From Desulfuromonas sp. (GTDB taxonomy: Bacteria; Desulfobacterota; Desulfuromonadia; Desulfuromonadales; Geopsychrobacteraceae): DNA of 40,245 nt. How positions within the stretch are numbered: position 1 is the stretch's first letter; each line of letters begins with the position of its first letter. Positions 1 to 9,878 of this stretch are shown piece after piece. The notes under the pieces were generated by a model. That model saw only the letters and a program-made list of their open reading frames with translations, searched no databases and was not told the DNA's origin. The DNA lies in the NCBI GenBank assembly GCA_002869665.1, contig PKUG01000028.1, positions 1-40,245 on the forward strand. Reading direction: 5' to 3'. A program made the translations under genes and the position numbers.

Positions 1-400
1 AGAAGAATTCCAGCCCCCGGCGATTGTTGGCGAGGCCGAAGCCGACGAAACCGTCATGGATCATCCGCTCCAGGTAGGGGGCGATGGTTTGCAGGATGTA
101 ATCGGTCGCCAGGTAGGGGGAATAGTAAACCGTCGGAACGGGGCGCTCGGCCAGGCCGCTCGGGCGCGACAGGAGCGGGTCGTTCGGGTAGAACTCGAGG
201 ATGAAGAAGGCATCCCCCTGGAGGAAACGGGCAAATTCTTCGATCAGAGTGGGAACTTTTCCGGCGCTGACAGCGGCGGTCAGGCGGTAGGCGTTGTCGC
301 AATCGTCCAGCAGGGAAAGCTCGAAGCCCTCCGTCTGGCGTATAAAAGCCTTGTTCCGATGGCGGCGGATGCCGGCCGGGAGTACAACCTGGTCTGCCAA
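1..400 (-). CDS. Hypothetical protein, partial (runs off the left edge); TTG start
   Basis: Minus-strand frame LADQVVLPAGIRRHRNKAFIRQTEGFELSLLDDCDNAYRLTAAVSAGK...ERMIHDGFVGFGLANNRRGLEFF is open to the window edge; AGAGAGG upstream of TTG at 400. Missed by the ATG-based track. Confidence 0.65.
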   Translation of the reverse strand, partial: MADQVVLPAGIRRHRNKAFIRQTEGFELSLLDDCDNAYRLTAAVSAGKVPTLIEEFARFLQGDAFFILEFYPNDPLLSRPSGLAERPVPTVYYSPYLATDYILQTIAPYLERMIHDGFVGFGLANNRRGLEFF

Positions 401-531
401 AAAACAACCTCTCTAAAGTGAACTGTGCTGGTCAATGTGTAGATGATTTTTCCTGCCAAGTCAACAAGATGGAATGCCGCCGCAAGGCGAATGAATCATG
501 AGTAAGTTTTAAACTAAGGATGATTAGGCTC

Positions 532-560
532 TTGATAAGAAAGCCTTTAAGTGATATACA
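532..560 (+). promoter_or_regulatory. Sigma70-like promoter for mglBA
   Basis: TTGATA (532-537), 17-nt spacer, TATACA (555-560), upstream of the RBS/ATG at 595. Confidence 0.55.
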
Positions 561-594
561 AACATGTCGTTTAACCATCTTCAAGGAGAGCTCC

Positions 595-1092
595 ATGATT
601 GGTCCCCAATCGTCTCTGGTCATGTACGAGGAAGAGTATCAGCAGATTGTTGTGCTGCTTGAGAAACTCCTGCAGGAATCGAACTCCAAGGTTATTTTTC
701 TGGTCGACAAAAACGGCCAGTTGATCGCTGCATCCGGAGAGACTGCAAACCTCGATACGACCAGTCTGGCATCCCTGACCGCCGGTAATATTGCCGCCAC
801 CGGTGGCCTGGCCAAGCTGATCGGGGAAAAAGAATTCTCCATCCTCTTCCACGAAGGGGAAAAAGACAATATTCACATCTCGATCGTCGGTGGCCGGGTC
901 ATTCTGGTTGTCATCTTTGATGAACGCAGCTCTCTCGGCTTGGTCCGGTTGCGGGTCAAGAAGACCAGCATGGAACTCGCCAGCGTTTTCGAAGAATTGG
1001 CGTTCCGTTCGGAGCAGGAGAGCAAATCGGCCGATTCCGTCAGTCCGTTCGCCGAAATTACCGACGACGATATCGATAACCTGTTCAACTGA
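595..1092 (+). CDS. mglB: MglB-like roadblock/LC7 domain protein
   Basis: AAGGAG RBS and ATG at 595; [49 protein letters not shown]; followed directly by mglA. Confidence 0.85.
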   Translation: MIGPQSSLVMYEEEYQQIVVLLEKLLQESNSKVIFLVDKNGQLIAASGETANLDTTSLASLTAGNIAATGGLAKLIGEKEFSILFHEGEKDNIHISIVGGRVILVVIFDERSSLGLVRLRVKKTSMELASVFEELAFRSEQESKSADSVSPFAEITDDDIDNLFN

Positions 1093-1106
1093 TCGGGGCT
1101 TGCAGG

Positions 1107-1694
1107 ATGTCTTTCATCAATTACGCATCACGTGAAATCAACTGCAAGATCGTTTACTACGGTCCTGGTTTGTGTGGTAAGACCACGAATCTGCAGTACA
1201 TCTTTAATAAAACCGCCGAGGAGTCAAAAGGGAAGATGATCTCCCTGGCGACGGAAACCGAGCGGACCCTGTTCTTCGACTTTCTCCCCCTCGCCCTGGG
1301 CGATATCCGCGGCTTCAAAACCCGCTTCCATCTCTATACGGTACCGGGGCAGGTGTTCTACGATGCTTCGCGTAAGCTGATCCTTAAAGGGGTTGATGGC
1401 GTTGTCTTCGTCGCCGATTCCCAGGAGGAGCGTCTCGATGCCAACATCGAGAGTCTGGAGAACCTTAAGGACAATCTGGATGAGCAGGGTTTTGACATTG
1501 AGAAGATCCCCTTTGTCATCCAGTACAACAAACGCGATCTGCCGAATGTTACCCCGTTGGATGAGTTAAGCCGGCTGTTGAACGAGCGTAAAGTCCCTGA
1601 GCTCGAAGCCAGCGCCATGACCGGTGAAGGGGTCTTCGAGACGCTCAAGGCCGTCGCCAAACTGGTCCTGAATGACCTGAAAAAAGGCGGATAA
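1107..1694 (+). CDS. mglA: MglA-like small Ras-type GTPase
   Basis: [33 protein letters not shown] (P-loop GPGLCGKTT), NKRD motif. Confidence 0.93.
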   Translation: MSFINYASREINCKIVYYGPGLCGKTTNLQYIFNKTAEESKGKMISLATETERTLFFDFLPLALGDIRGFKTRFHLYTVPGQVFYDASRKLILKGVDGVVFVADSQEERLDANIESLENLKDNLDEQGFDIEKIPFVIQYNKRDLPNVTPLDELSRLLNERKVPELEASAMTGEGVFETLKAVAKLVLNDLKKGG

Positions 1695-1700
1695 AAAAAC

Positions 1701-1729
1701 TTGACAGCGCGGGGTCAATCTCCTATATT
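1701..1729 (+). promoter_or_regulatory. Sigma70 promoter for tRNA-Asn
   Basis: TTGACA (1701-1706), 17-nt spacer, TATATT (1724-1729). Confidence 0.75.
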
Positions 1730-1749
1730 CCGTCCTCGCAACACACTAT

Positions 1750-1825
1750 TCCCTCTTAGCTCAGTTGGTAGAGCATCTGACTGTTAATCAGATTGTCGCT
1801 GGTTCGAGCCCAGCAGAGGGAGCCA
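1750..1825 (+). tRNA. tRNA-Asn (GTT anticodon)
   Basis: Acceptor TCCCTCT/AGAGGGA, anticodon loop CTGTTAATC, GGTTCGAGCC T-loop, encoded CCA. Confidence 0.95.
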
Positions 1826-1834
1826 TTAAAATCC

Positions 1835-1873
1835 GGGGCTTACAGCATACGCTGTAAGCCCCTTTCTGCTTTT
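1835..1873 (+). terminator. Rho-independent terminator after tRNA-Asn
   Basis: GGGGCTTACAGC-ATAC-GCTGTAAGCCCC perfect stem followed by TTTCTGCTTTT. Confidence 0.8.
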
Positions 1874-1896
1874 GTTCAAGCGGAGAACGGGCCACG

Positions 1897-3582
1897 GTGA
1901 ACGAGTTTTTAAATCTCCTCCAGCAGATGTCGATTTTCCTGATCATCGCCTATCTGTTCAGCAAGTCCCCGGCGTTCAAGGCGCTGGCGGGTGAAGTCCT
2001 CCACTTCAAGCACCGGGTTCTCCTTTACTGCATTTTCACCGGATTCGCGATCTTCGGTATCTATATCGGTCTGCCGGCCTACGACGCCTTTGCTGACTCA
2101 AGCCCCATCGGTATCGTTCTTGCCGGACTGGTCGGCGGGCCGCTACTCGGCCTCTGGGTCGGGGCGACGGCCGGCTGCTATTCACTCTATTTAAGCGGCT
2201 GGAGCGAACTTGGTGTGATCTCCCTGGTGCTGGCTGTCCTTCAGGGGGGGATGGGCGGGATCGTTTGCAACTATTATCAGCAGCGTGGCAAATCAGAGCA
2301 GCTGTTCAACCCCCTGGTGGCCATGAGTGTCACCTGTGCCGGGGTGGGCCTGCATCTGGCGCTGGTGTTGCTGCTGGCAGGCGAGGATATCGTCGCCATT
2401 GCTGTGCCGAGTCCACTGGTGTTGCCGACTTTGCTGGCCAACTCACTGGGGGCCGGGCTGTTTATGCTGATGATGCGCGACCAGAAGCGGATGATCGACC
2501 GGGTCGGCGTCTTCTTTTCGGCCCGTGCGTTACGAATTGCCGAGCGCAGTCTCGGGATCTTCGGCCGCGGATTCAATGTCGAAACGGCCAAGGAGCTGGC
2601 ACGGATTATCTATGATGAGACCGGAGTCGGTGCCGTCGGAATCAGTGACCGTGAACGGGTGTTGGCTTTTGTCGGTCAGGGTGCCGATCACCACCTGGAA
2701 GGGCTGGCCATTGCCTCGCCGCAGACCCGTCAGGCGATCGACGAAAACCGGGTTATTTACGCCGATGGCGTCAGGGAAAAGTTCCAGTGCGCCCTGTCGG
2801 ATAACTGCCCGCTCGCTTCGGCGCTGATCGTCCCGCTGCGCGTCGATAACGAGGTGGTCGGCACGATCAAGCTCTACGAGCCGCAGGATCGCCTGTTCAT
2901 GAATCTCAACCGGACCCTCGGTGAGGGGATCGCCCAATTGCTTTCCGAGCAGTTGCTGCGTTACCGCTATGAGAACCAGAAAACCCTGCTGACCAAGGCG
3001 GAGCTCAAGCTGATCCAGGCCCAGGTCAATCCCCACTTCCTCTTCAACGCGCTCAATACCATTATCGCCGTGGTGCGCAGTGACAGCGATCAGGCGCGTA
3101 ATCTGCTGCTGCACCTGTCGAACTATTTCCGTAAAAACCTTAAGCGTTCAAGTGATCTGGCGACCCTTGAGGAAGAACTCGACCACGTCAACTCCTACCT
3201 GGTGATACAGCGCGCCCGTTTCGGTGATAAACTTGTTGTCGATCTGGATATCGATCCTGACCTGCTGCAGGCCAAGGTGCCGACCTTTACCCTGCAGCCG
3301 ATCGTCGAAAACGCCGTCAAGCATGGCATTTCGAATATGATCGGCGGTGGTACGGTCAAGATCAGTGCTCATCGGAACGGAAAGAAAATGGTGGTGACGA
3401 TCGAGGACAATGCCGGTTTCTACTGTGAAAAGCTGAGTTCAGACGGCCTAGGCATGAACATTGTCGATAAGCGGATTAAAAGTTATTACGGCCAACCCTA
3501 TGGAACAGAGATCGAGTGCGTTCCAGATACCATGACCCGCGTGACATTGTCATTTCCATTGGAGAAGGTGGTCCAGCCATGA
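1897..3582 (+). CDS. LytS/BtsS-family sensor histidine kinase (5TM LYT receptor, GAF, His_kinase/HATPase)
   Basis: GTG start; hydrophobic N-terminus, GAF-like middle, QAQVNPHFLFNALNTI (LytS-type H-box), LQPIVENAVKHGI (N-box). Confidence 0.9.
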   Translation: MNEFLNLLQQMSIFLIIAYLFSKSPAFKALAGEVLHFKHRVLLYCIFTGFAIFGIYIGLPAYDAFADSSPIGIVLAGLVGGPLLGLWVGATAGCYSLYLSGWSELGVISLVLAVLQGGMGGIVCNYYQQRGKSEQLFNPLVAMSVTCAGVGLHLALVLLLAGEDIVAIAVPSPLVLPTLLANSLGAGLFMLMMRDQKRMIDRVGVFFSARALRIAERSLGIFGRGFNVETAKELARIIYDETGVGAVGISDRERVLAFVGQGADHHLEGLAIASPQTRQAIDENRVIYADGVREKFQCALSDNCPLASALIVPLRVDNEVVGTIKLYEPQDRLFMNLNRTLGEGIAQLLSEQLLRYRYENQKTLLTKAELKLIQAQVNPHFLFNALNTIIAVVRSDSDQARNLLLHLSNYFRKNLKRSSDLATLEEELDHVNSYLVIQRARFGDKLVVDLDIDPDLLQAKVPTFTLQPIVENAVKHGISNMIGGGTVKISAHRNGKKMVVTIEDNAGFYCEKLSSDGLGMNIVDKRIKSYYGQPYGTEIECVPDTMTRVTLSFPLEKVVQP

Positions 3583-4292
3583 TCCGAACCCTGATTGTCG
3601 ATGACGAACGCCATGCCCGCGAAGAGCTCGAAGTCCTGCTGCTGGAACTGGGTGACATCGAGATTGTCGGGACCTGCGCCAACGCCATGGAGGCGGTCAA
3701 GGCGATCAATCATGAGCGTCCCGAGTTGATCTTCCTTGATATCAAGATGCCGGTGATCGACGGCTTTACCCTGCTCGGGATGATCGAGGAAGAGATCATG
3801 CCCTACGTCGTCTTCGTCACGGCCTTTGATGAGTATGCCCTCAAGGCCTTTGACGAAAAGACCCTCGATTACCTGCTTAAGCCGGTCGACCCGCAGCGCC
3901 TGGCCCAGACAATGAAAAAGGTCCACGGGGCGCTCGACAACAATGAAAAACCAGCCCTGCCACAGGCCCAGATCAATCGCATCCCCTGCACCAGCGTCAA
4001 CCACATCAAGCTGGTCGACCCGCAGGATGTCGAATATGTTCATTCCGATATCAGCGGCGTCCACGTTTTCACCGCCGAGGGGAACTATTTCTCCGAACTG
4101 ACCCTCAAGGTTCTGGAAGGGCGTGCCGGTCTGCTGCGCTGCCACAAGCAGTATCTCATCAACCCCGCCAAGGTCGACGAGATCATCCCCCTTGAAAACG
4201 GCATGGCCGAAATCAAGACCATCGCCGGTGCGCGCCTGCCGGTCAGCCGCCGTTGCCTGCAGCAGGTCAAAGCTGCTTTTGGACTCAAGTAA
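3579..4292 (+). CDS. LytTR-family response regulator (BtsR/YehT-like)
   Basis: ATG overlaps the kinase stop (ATGA); MIRTLIVDDERHAREELEVLL receiver plus C-terminal LytTR (LLRCHKQYLINPAKVDEI). Confidence 0.92.
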   Translation: MIRTLIVDDERHAREELEVLLLELGDIEIVGTCANAMEAVKAINHERPELIFLDIKMPVIDGFTLLGMIEEEIMPYVVFVTAFDEYALKAFDEKTLDYLLKPVDPQRLAQTMKKVHGALDNNEKPALPQAQINRIPCTSVNHIKLVDPQDVEYVHSDISGVHVFTAEGNYFSELTLKVLEGRAGLLRCHKQYLINPAKVDEIIPLENGMAEIKTIAGARLPVSRRCLQQVKAAFGLK

Positions 4293-4339
4293 TCCTACTG
4301 AATAAATTTTCTTCCTATTTTTATCCTTACGAATAGGCT

Positions 4340-4360
4340 GTTTTCGCGTTCTGCGAAAAC
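4340..4360. repeat. Perfect hairpin abutting the BtsR-like operator
   Basis: GTTTTCGC-GTTCT-GCGAAAAC. Confidence 0.7.
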
Positions 4361-4387
4361 CGCTTATTTTCACTTTTCGACCGCTTA
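4359..4387 (+). promoter_or_regulatory. Putative BtsR/YehT-type LytTR operator: direct repeat ACCGCTTA-N13-ACCGCTTA
   Basis: Two identical octamers at 4359-4366 and 4380-4387, 21 bp apart, downstream of the LytTR regulator gene. Confidence 0.75.
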
Positions 4388-4503
4388 CCTTTCCGATTCT
4401 GCCGGTCGTCCCTATGCGCTTTTTTTCTTTTCTGCCCGGTCCTATTCTCTCCTCAACAGCAACACACAATTCGGCAACCTATTTAACAACAAGGAGAAAG
4501 ATC

Positions 4504-4638
4504 ATGGGTGAAGCAGCACTGTCTTACTGGCTCGAAGAGTTCATCAACCCCTCCCCGCAACCGGCCGATGCCGACGTTGAATACACCGCCCTGTGCCTGG
4601 GCGAGACCGACGAAGACTGGCTTTATGGGTCGGACTAA
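4504..4638 (+). CDS. Small 44-aa protein of unknown function (acidic)
   Basis: AAGGAG RBS, ATG at 4504: MGEAALSYWLEEFINPSPQPADADVEYTALCLGETDEDWLYGSD. Confidence 0.7.
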   Translation: MGEAALSYWLEEFINPSPQPADADVEYTALCLGETDEDWLYGSD

Positions 4639-4675
4639 CGTGTCATCACTGCAAAGGATGATCACTGTGACTTGA

Positions 4676-4707
4676 GGCCCGATTACTCCAGTAATTGGGC
4701 CTTTTGT
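4676..4707 (+). terminator. Terminator/attenuator-like hairpin between the small ORF and the decarboxylase-citrate operon
   Basis: GGCCCGATTACTCCAGTAATTGGGCC followed by TTTTGTCTT. Confidence 0.65.
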
Positions 4708-4729
4708 CTTCCAGACGAAGGGAGCGAGC

Positions 4730-5023
4730 ATGTCCGTCAAAATTATCATTGTCCGTCATGTGCCGGAAGATCGGGAGAAGGCCCAGGCATTGAAGCCGTT
4801 GCTGCTTGAGATGCGCACCCTGGCCAATGCCCAGCCCGGATACGTTTCAGGGGAAACCCTGGTCAATTACGACGATCCCAGTGAGTACCTGGTCATCAGC
4901 ACCTGGCAAACGCTCAAGGACTGGAACCACTGGCTGAAGGACGAAAGACGCAGGGACGTGCAGGCCAAGGTCGACGCACTCCTGGGGACCGAGACTCTTT
5001 ATTCGGTCTATTACAACGGTTGA
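4730..5023 (+). CDS. Antibiotic-biosynthesis-monooxygenase (ABM)-like small protein
   Basis: MSVKIIIVRHVPEDREKAQALKPLLLEMRTLANAQPGYVSGETLVNYDDPSEYLVISTWQTLKDWNHWL. Confidence 0.75.
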   Translation: MSVKIIIVRHVPEDREKAQALKPLLLEMRTLANAQPGYVSGETLVNYDDPSEYLVISTWQTLKDWNHWLKDERRRDVQAKVDALLGTETLYSVYYNG

Positions 5024-5053
5024 AAACGCGTTCAAGACGTAGAGGATGACGAG

Positions 5054-6604
<1,551 letters not shown>

Positions 6605-6623
6605 GCGGGAGGCGAAAAGGATC

Positions 6624-6980
6624 ATGACTATGGGTTTTCACAATATTATTGACGGGCACGGGCTCGGAATCATGCTGACCGGGATGCTGATCGTCTTTTT
6701 CGGCCTGTCGTTGTTGAGCGGCTTCATTATCGTTCTGTCCAGGCTGGCCGGCTCGCACCAAGTTGCCGCTGCCCATTTGGCACCGGCGCCCAAGGTCGAA
6801 AAAGCCGAGCCGACAGTTGAAGAGCTGCTGGCCGTCACCTCGTTGGTGATTTACATGGAAAGTGAACGCAGTCTCGGGGAATGGACCCACTCATCCGTTC
6901 CGCGCCAGAGTCGTCGCGGCTCAATCTGGACCTCTGCCGGCAAGATGCGGTCATTGTCCGAGGGAGGATCCCATGCGTAA
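6624..6980 (+). CDS. OadG/MmdD-like small membrane subunit of a decarboxylase pump
   Basis: Single N-terminal TM GIMLTGMLIVFFGLSLLSGFIIVLSRL; C-terminal SIWTSAGKM motif; position between alpha subunit and biotin carrier. Confidence 0.78.
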   Translation: MTMGFHNIIDGHGLGIMLTGMLIVFFGLSLLSGFIIVLSRLAGSHQVAAAHLAPAPKVEKAEPTVEELLAVTSLVIYMESERSLGEWTHSSVPRQSRRGSIWTSAGKMRSLSEGGSHA

Positions 6981-7401
6981 GTATCAGTTGAAACTGAATG
7001 ATAAAGAATTCGATGTGCATCTGAAAGATCTCGGTACCGACGAAGCCCACCTGGAAATCAACGGTAAGGACTACTCCGTCGCGATTTCATCGGTGTCGGA
7101 GATCATTCCCGAGAGTGCCCTCGATCGTCTGTGCCCGTCTGTTCCGGCTGCCGCTTTGAAACCGCAGTCGGCCGTGGTGAGCTCTGATGACGGCACCGTT
7201 CTGGCACCGATTCCCGGATCGATCCTGCAGATTTTCGTCAAGGTCGGTGAGACGGTCAAAACAGGCCAGCCCCTGTTCAAGATGGAAGCGATGAAGATGG
7301 AAAACGACATCAACGCCCGCCTCGATGGCACCGTCACCGAGATCAAGGTTGCGGCAGGCGATTCGGTTAACCAGGGGGAAGTGCTGATGCTGATTGCCTG
7401 A
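6973..7401 (+). CDS. Biotin carboxyl carrier protein (MmdC/OadA biotin domain-like)
   Basis: Biotinylation motif EAMKMEND; VLAPIPGSILQIFVKVGETVKTGQPLFKMEAMKMEND. Confidence 0.9.
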   Translation: MRKYQLKLNDKEFDVHLKDLGTDEAHLEINGKDYSVAISSVSEIIPESALDRLCPSVPAAALKPQSAVVSSDDGTVLAPIPGSILQIFVKVGETVKTGQPLFKMEAMKMENDINARLDGTVTEIKVAAGDSVNQGEVLMLIA

Positions 7402-7445
7402 GCAGTCGGGCACGATAGTCATCAAGAGGGCACGGAGAGCATAAA

Positions 7446-8567
7446 ATGGACATGCTGACCAACTTCATCATGAGTACCGGGTTTGTCGACATCACATGGC
7501 AGAATATTGTGATGATTCTTTTCGGCTGCCTGTTTATCTATCTGGCGATCACCAAGGGGTATGAACCTTTGCTGCTGCTGCCGATCGGCTTCGGCCTGAT
7601 CGTTGGGAATATCCCGATGCCGCCCGGAATGGGGAGCAGCGAAGAGGGCTCGTTTTTCTACACCATCTACCAGGGAGTCAGCCAGGGGATCTATCCGCCG
7701 CTGATCTTCCTCGGGGTCGGAGCGATGACAGACTTCTCCTCCATGCTTAGCAATCCCAAGCTGGTTCTGCTCGGCGCCGCCGCCCAGTTCGGTATTTTTC
7801 TGACCCTGATCGGCGCGCTGTTCCTCGGCTTTACGCCACTCCAGGCGGGCGCCATCGGCATCATCGGCGGTGCTGACGGCCCGACGGCGATCTTCCTGGC
7901 CTCCAAACTGGCCCCGGAGCTGTTGGGATCCATCGCCATTGCCGCCTACTCCTACATGTCGCTGGTCCCGGTTATTCAGCCGCCGATCATGCGTCTGCTG
8001 ACGACCAAGGAAGAGCGGCAGATCCGCATGGTGGTCGCACGTCAGGTCAGCAAGAAGGAAAAGATCATCTTCCCGATCGTCGCCTTTCTGATCTGTACCC
8101 TGATCGCGCCCGGCTCGATGGTTCTGATCGGGTGCCTGTTCTTTGGCAACATTCTGAAAGAGAGCCTGGTCACCGAGCGGCTGGCCAATACCGCCCGTAA
8201 TGCGATGATCGACATCCTGACGATCCTGCTCGGATTTTCCGTTGGCGCCCATACGCTGGCTGAAAATTTCCTCACCTGGCAGTCGATCGGCATCTTCGTC
8301 ATGGGGGCCACGGCCTTTGCCTGTGCGACCGCCGCCGGGGTTCTGTTCGCCAAGCTGATGAACGTAATCTGCAAGACCAAAATCAACCCGCTGGTCGGCG
8401 CCGCCGGGGTGTCCGCTGTGCCGAACTCGGCGCGGGTTGTCAACAAGGTCGGTCTTGAGGCCGACCCGGGGAATTACCTGTTGATGCATGCCATGGCGCC
8501 GAATGTCGCCGGTGTCGTCGGCTCGGCGATCGCCGCCGGTGTTTTGCTTACGGTCTTGTTACCTTAG
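7446..8567 (+). CDS. Na+-translocating decarboxylase beta subunit (OadB/MmdB family)
   Basis: Polytopic; GVGAMTDFSSMLSNPKLVLLGAAAQFGIF; GAIGIIGGADGPTAIFLAS; ends NAARVVNK-like SARVVNKVGLEADPGNYLLMHAMAPNVAGVVGSAIAAG. Confidence 0.93.
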   Translation: MDMLTNFIMSTGFVDITWQNIVMILFGCLFIYLAITKGYEPLLLLPIGFGLIVGNIPMPPGMGSSEEGSFFYTIYQGVSQGIYPPLIFLGVGAMTDFSSMLSNPKLVLLGAAAQFGIFLTLIGALFLGFTPLQAGAIGIIGGADGPTAIFLASKLAPELLGSIAIAAYSYMSLVPVIQPPIMRLLTTKEERQIRMVVARQVSKKEKIIFPIVAFLICTLIAPGSMVLIGCLFFGNILKESLVTERLANTARNAMIDILTILLGFSVGAHTLAENFLTWQSIGIFVMGATAFACATAAGVLFAKLMNVICKTKINPLVGAAGVSAVPNSARVVNKVGLEADPGNYLLMHAMAPNVAGVVGSAIAAGVLLTVLLP

Positions 8568-8584
8568 CGGAGTCGAGGAAGACA

Positions 8585-9595
8585 ATGGTTGTCAGGCTGA
8601 TCAGTGAACGCGACCAGAACAGCGCCCGTCAGCTTGTCGAGGCGCAGGGGTTCCGTTTTGAAGAGAACTTCGATGTTCTGGTCGGGGTGTTCGACGCCGG
8701 CGAGCTGATTGCCACGGCGGCCCGCGAGGGGCATATCTTCAAGATGATCTGTATTCGCGAGGACTTCCAGGGGGGGAGCCTGCTCGGCGAATTGCTGACC
8801 GAACTGATCGCCAGCTGCAGCGCCTGCCGGCGCGACAACTTCTTCGTCTTCACCAAGCCGGAGCGGCGTTCTTCATTCGAGCAGCTCAATTTCCGCGTGC
8901 TCGTCGAGCACCCGCAGCTCTGCCTGCTCGAATACGGCAACGGTCTGCAGAATTACCTGCGTCAGCAGCGTGAGCTGGTGCGGCCGGGCAATAACGGTGC
9001 GATCGTCATGAACGCCAACCCCTTCACCCTCGGGCACCTCTACCTGGTGGAACAGGCCGCAGCGCAGGTCGATCAACTCTACCTTTTCGTCGTCCGCGAG
9101 GACTGCTCAACCTTCCCATTTGCGACGCGCATCGCCCTGGTCCGTGAGGGGGTGGCGCACCTGGCCAACGTCAGTGTTCTCGAGACTTCCGATTACGCCG
9201 TCAGCCGGGTCACCTTCCCGGCTTATTTTCTCAAGGCCGGGGCCGATGTCGAGACGCTGCAGATGGAGGTCGACCTGCTGTTGTTCGCCCGTTGCCTGGC
9301 ACCGGCCTTCAACATCACCACGCGCTTTGTCGGCACCGAGCCCTACTGCCGGGTGACGCGCCACTACAACGAAACCATGATCCGTCTGCTCGCCGAGGAA
9401 GGGATCAAAACCGTGCTGCTGTCGCGCCGCGAGGTCAAGGGGGAACCGATCAGTGCCTCGCTGGTACGGCGGCTGCTGAAGAAGGAAGCTTTCGAAGAGT
9501 TGGACAGTCTCGTCCCCGAGACGACCCTGGCCTGCCTGCGTTCGCACCAGGCGGCCGAGATACATGAGCGCCTGCGCGCGCAGGGGAGGCATTGA
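8585..9595 (+). CDS. citC: [Citrate (pro-3S)-lyase] ligase
   Basis: N-terminal GNAT-like segment plus nucleotidyltransferase NGAIVMNANPFTLGHLYLVEQAA; FVGTEPYCRVTRHYNETM; next to citD. Confidence 0.9.
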   Translation: MVVRLISERDQNSARQLVEAQGFRFEENFDVLVGVFDAGELIATAAREGHIFKMICIREDFQGGSLLGELLTELIASCSACRRDNFFVFTKPERRSSFEQLNFRVLVEHPQLCLLEYGNGLQNYLRQQRELVRPGNNGAIVMNANPFTLGHLYLVEQAAAQVDQLYLFVVREDCSTFPFATRIALVREGVAHLANVSVLETSDYAVSRVTFPAYFLKAGADVETLQMEVDLLLFARCLAPAFNITTRFVGTEPYCRVTRHYNETMIRLLAEEGIKTVLLSRREVKGEPISASLVRRLLKKEAFEELDSLVPETTLACLRSHQAAEIHERLRAQGRH

Positions 9596-9855
9596 TGGAA
9601 ATAAAACGGGCGGTTCAGGCCGGGACCATGCAGTCGAGCGATCTGATGGTGTTCATCGAGCCGGCAGATGAGCTTGAGATCGAAATTGAATCGACGGTGA
9701 AAAAACAGTTTGAACATCTGATTCGAGCCCAGATCGAAGCGGCACTGGAGACGTTCGCCATCTGCAGCGGACGAATTCGGGTCAACGACCGCGGTGCTCT
9801 CGATTACGCCATCGCCGCTCGGCTGGAAACCGGGCTGCGACGAGCGTGCAGCTGA
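9595..9855 (+). CDS. citD: Citrate lyase acyl carrier protein (gamma subunit)
   Basis: MEIKRAVQAGTMQSSDLMVFIEP...RIRVNDRGALDYAIAARLETGLRRA; overlaps citC stop. Confidence 0.9.
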   Translation: MEIKRAVQAGTMQSSDLMVFIEPADELEIEIESTVKKQFEHLIRAQIEAALETFAICSGRIRVNDRGALDYAIAARLETGLRRACS

Positions 9856-9878
9856 TTCGGCTCAAAGAGGAGAAGAAG

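Noticed and set aside
54-407. 117-aa minus ORF from the track
   Set aside because: Proline/arginine-rich wrong frame; the adjacent minus frame starting TTG at 400 reads as the real partial CDS.
7422-8489. 355-aa minus-strand ORF (and similar long antisense ORFs, e.g. 3498-4469, 22280-23308, 18874-19710)
   Set aside because: Antisense shadows of well-supported + strand genes in GC-rich DNA; composition rich in Q/R/H/G with no family signature.
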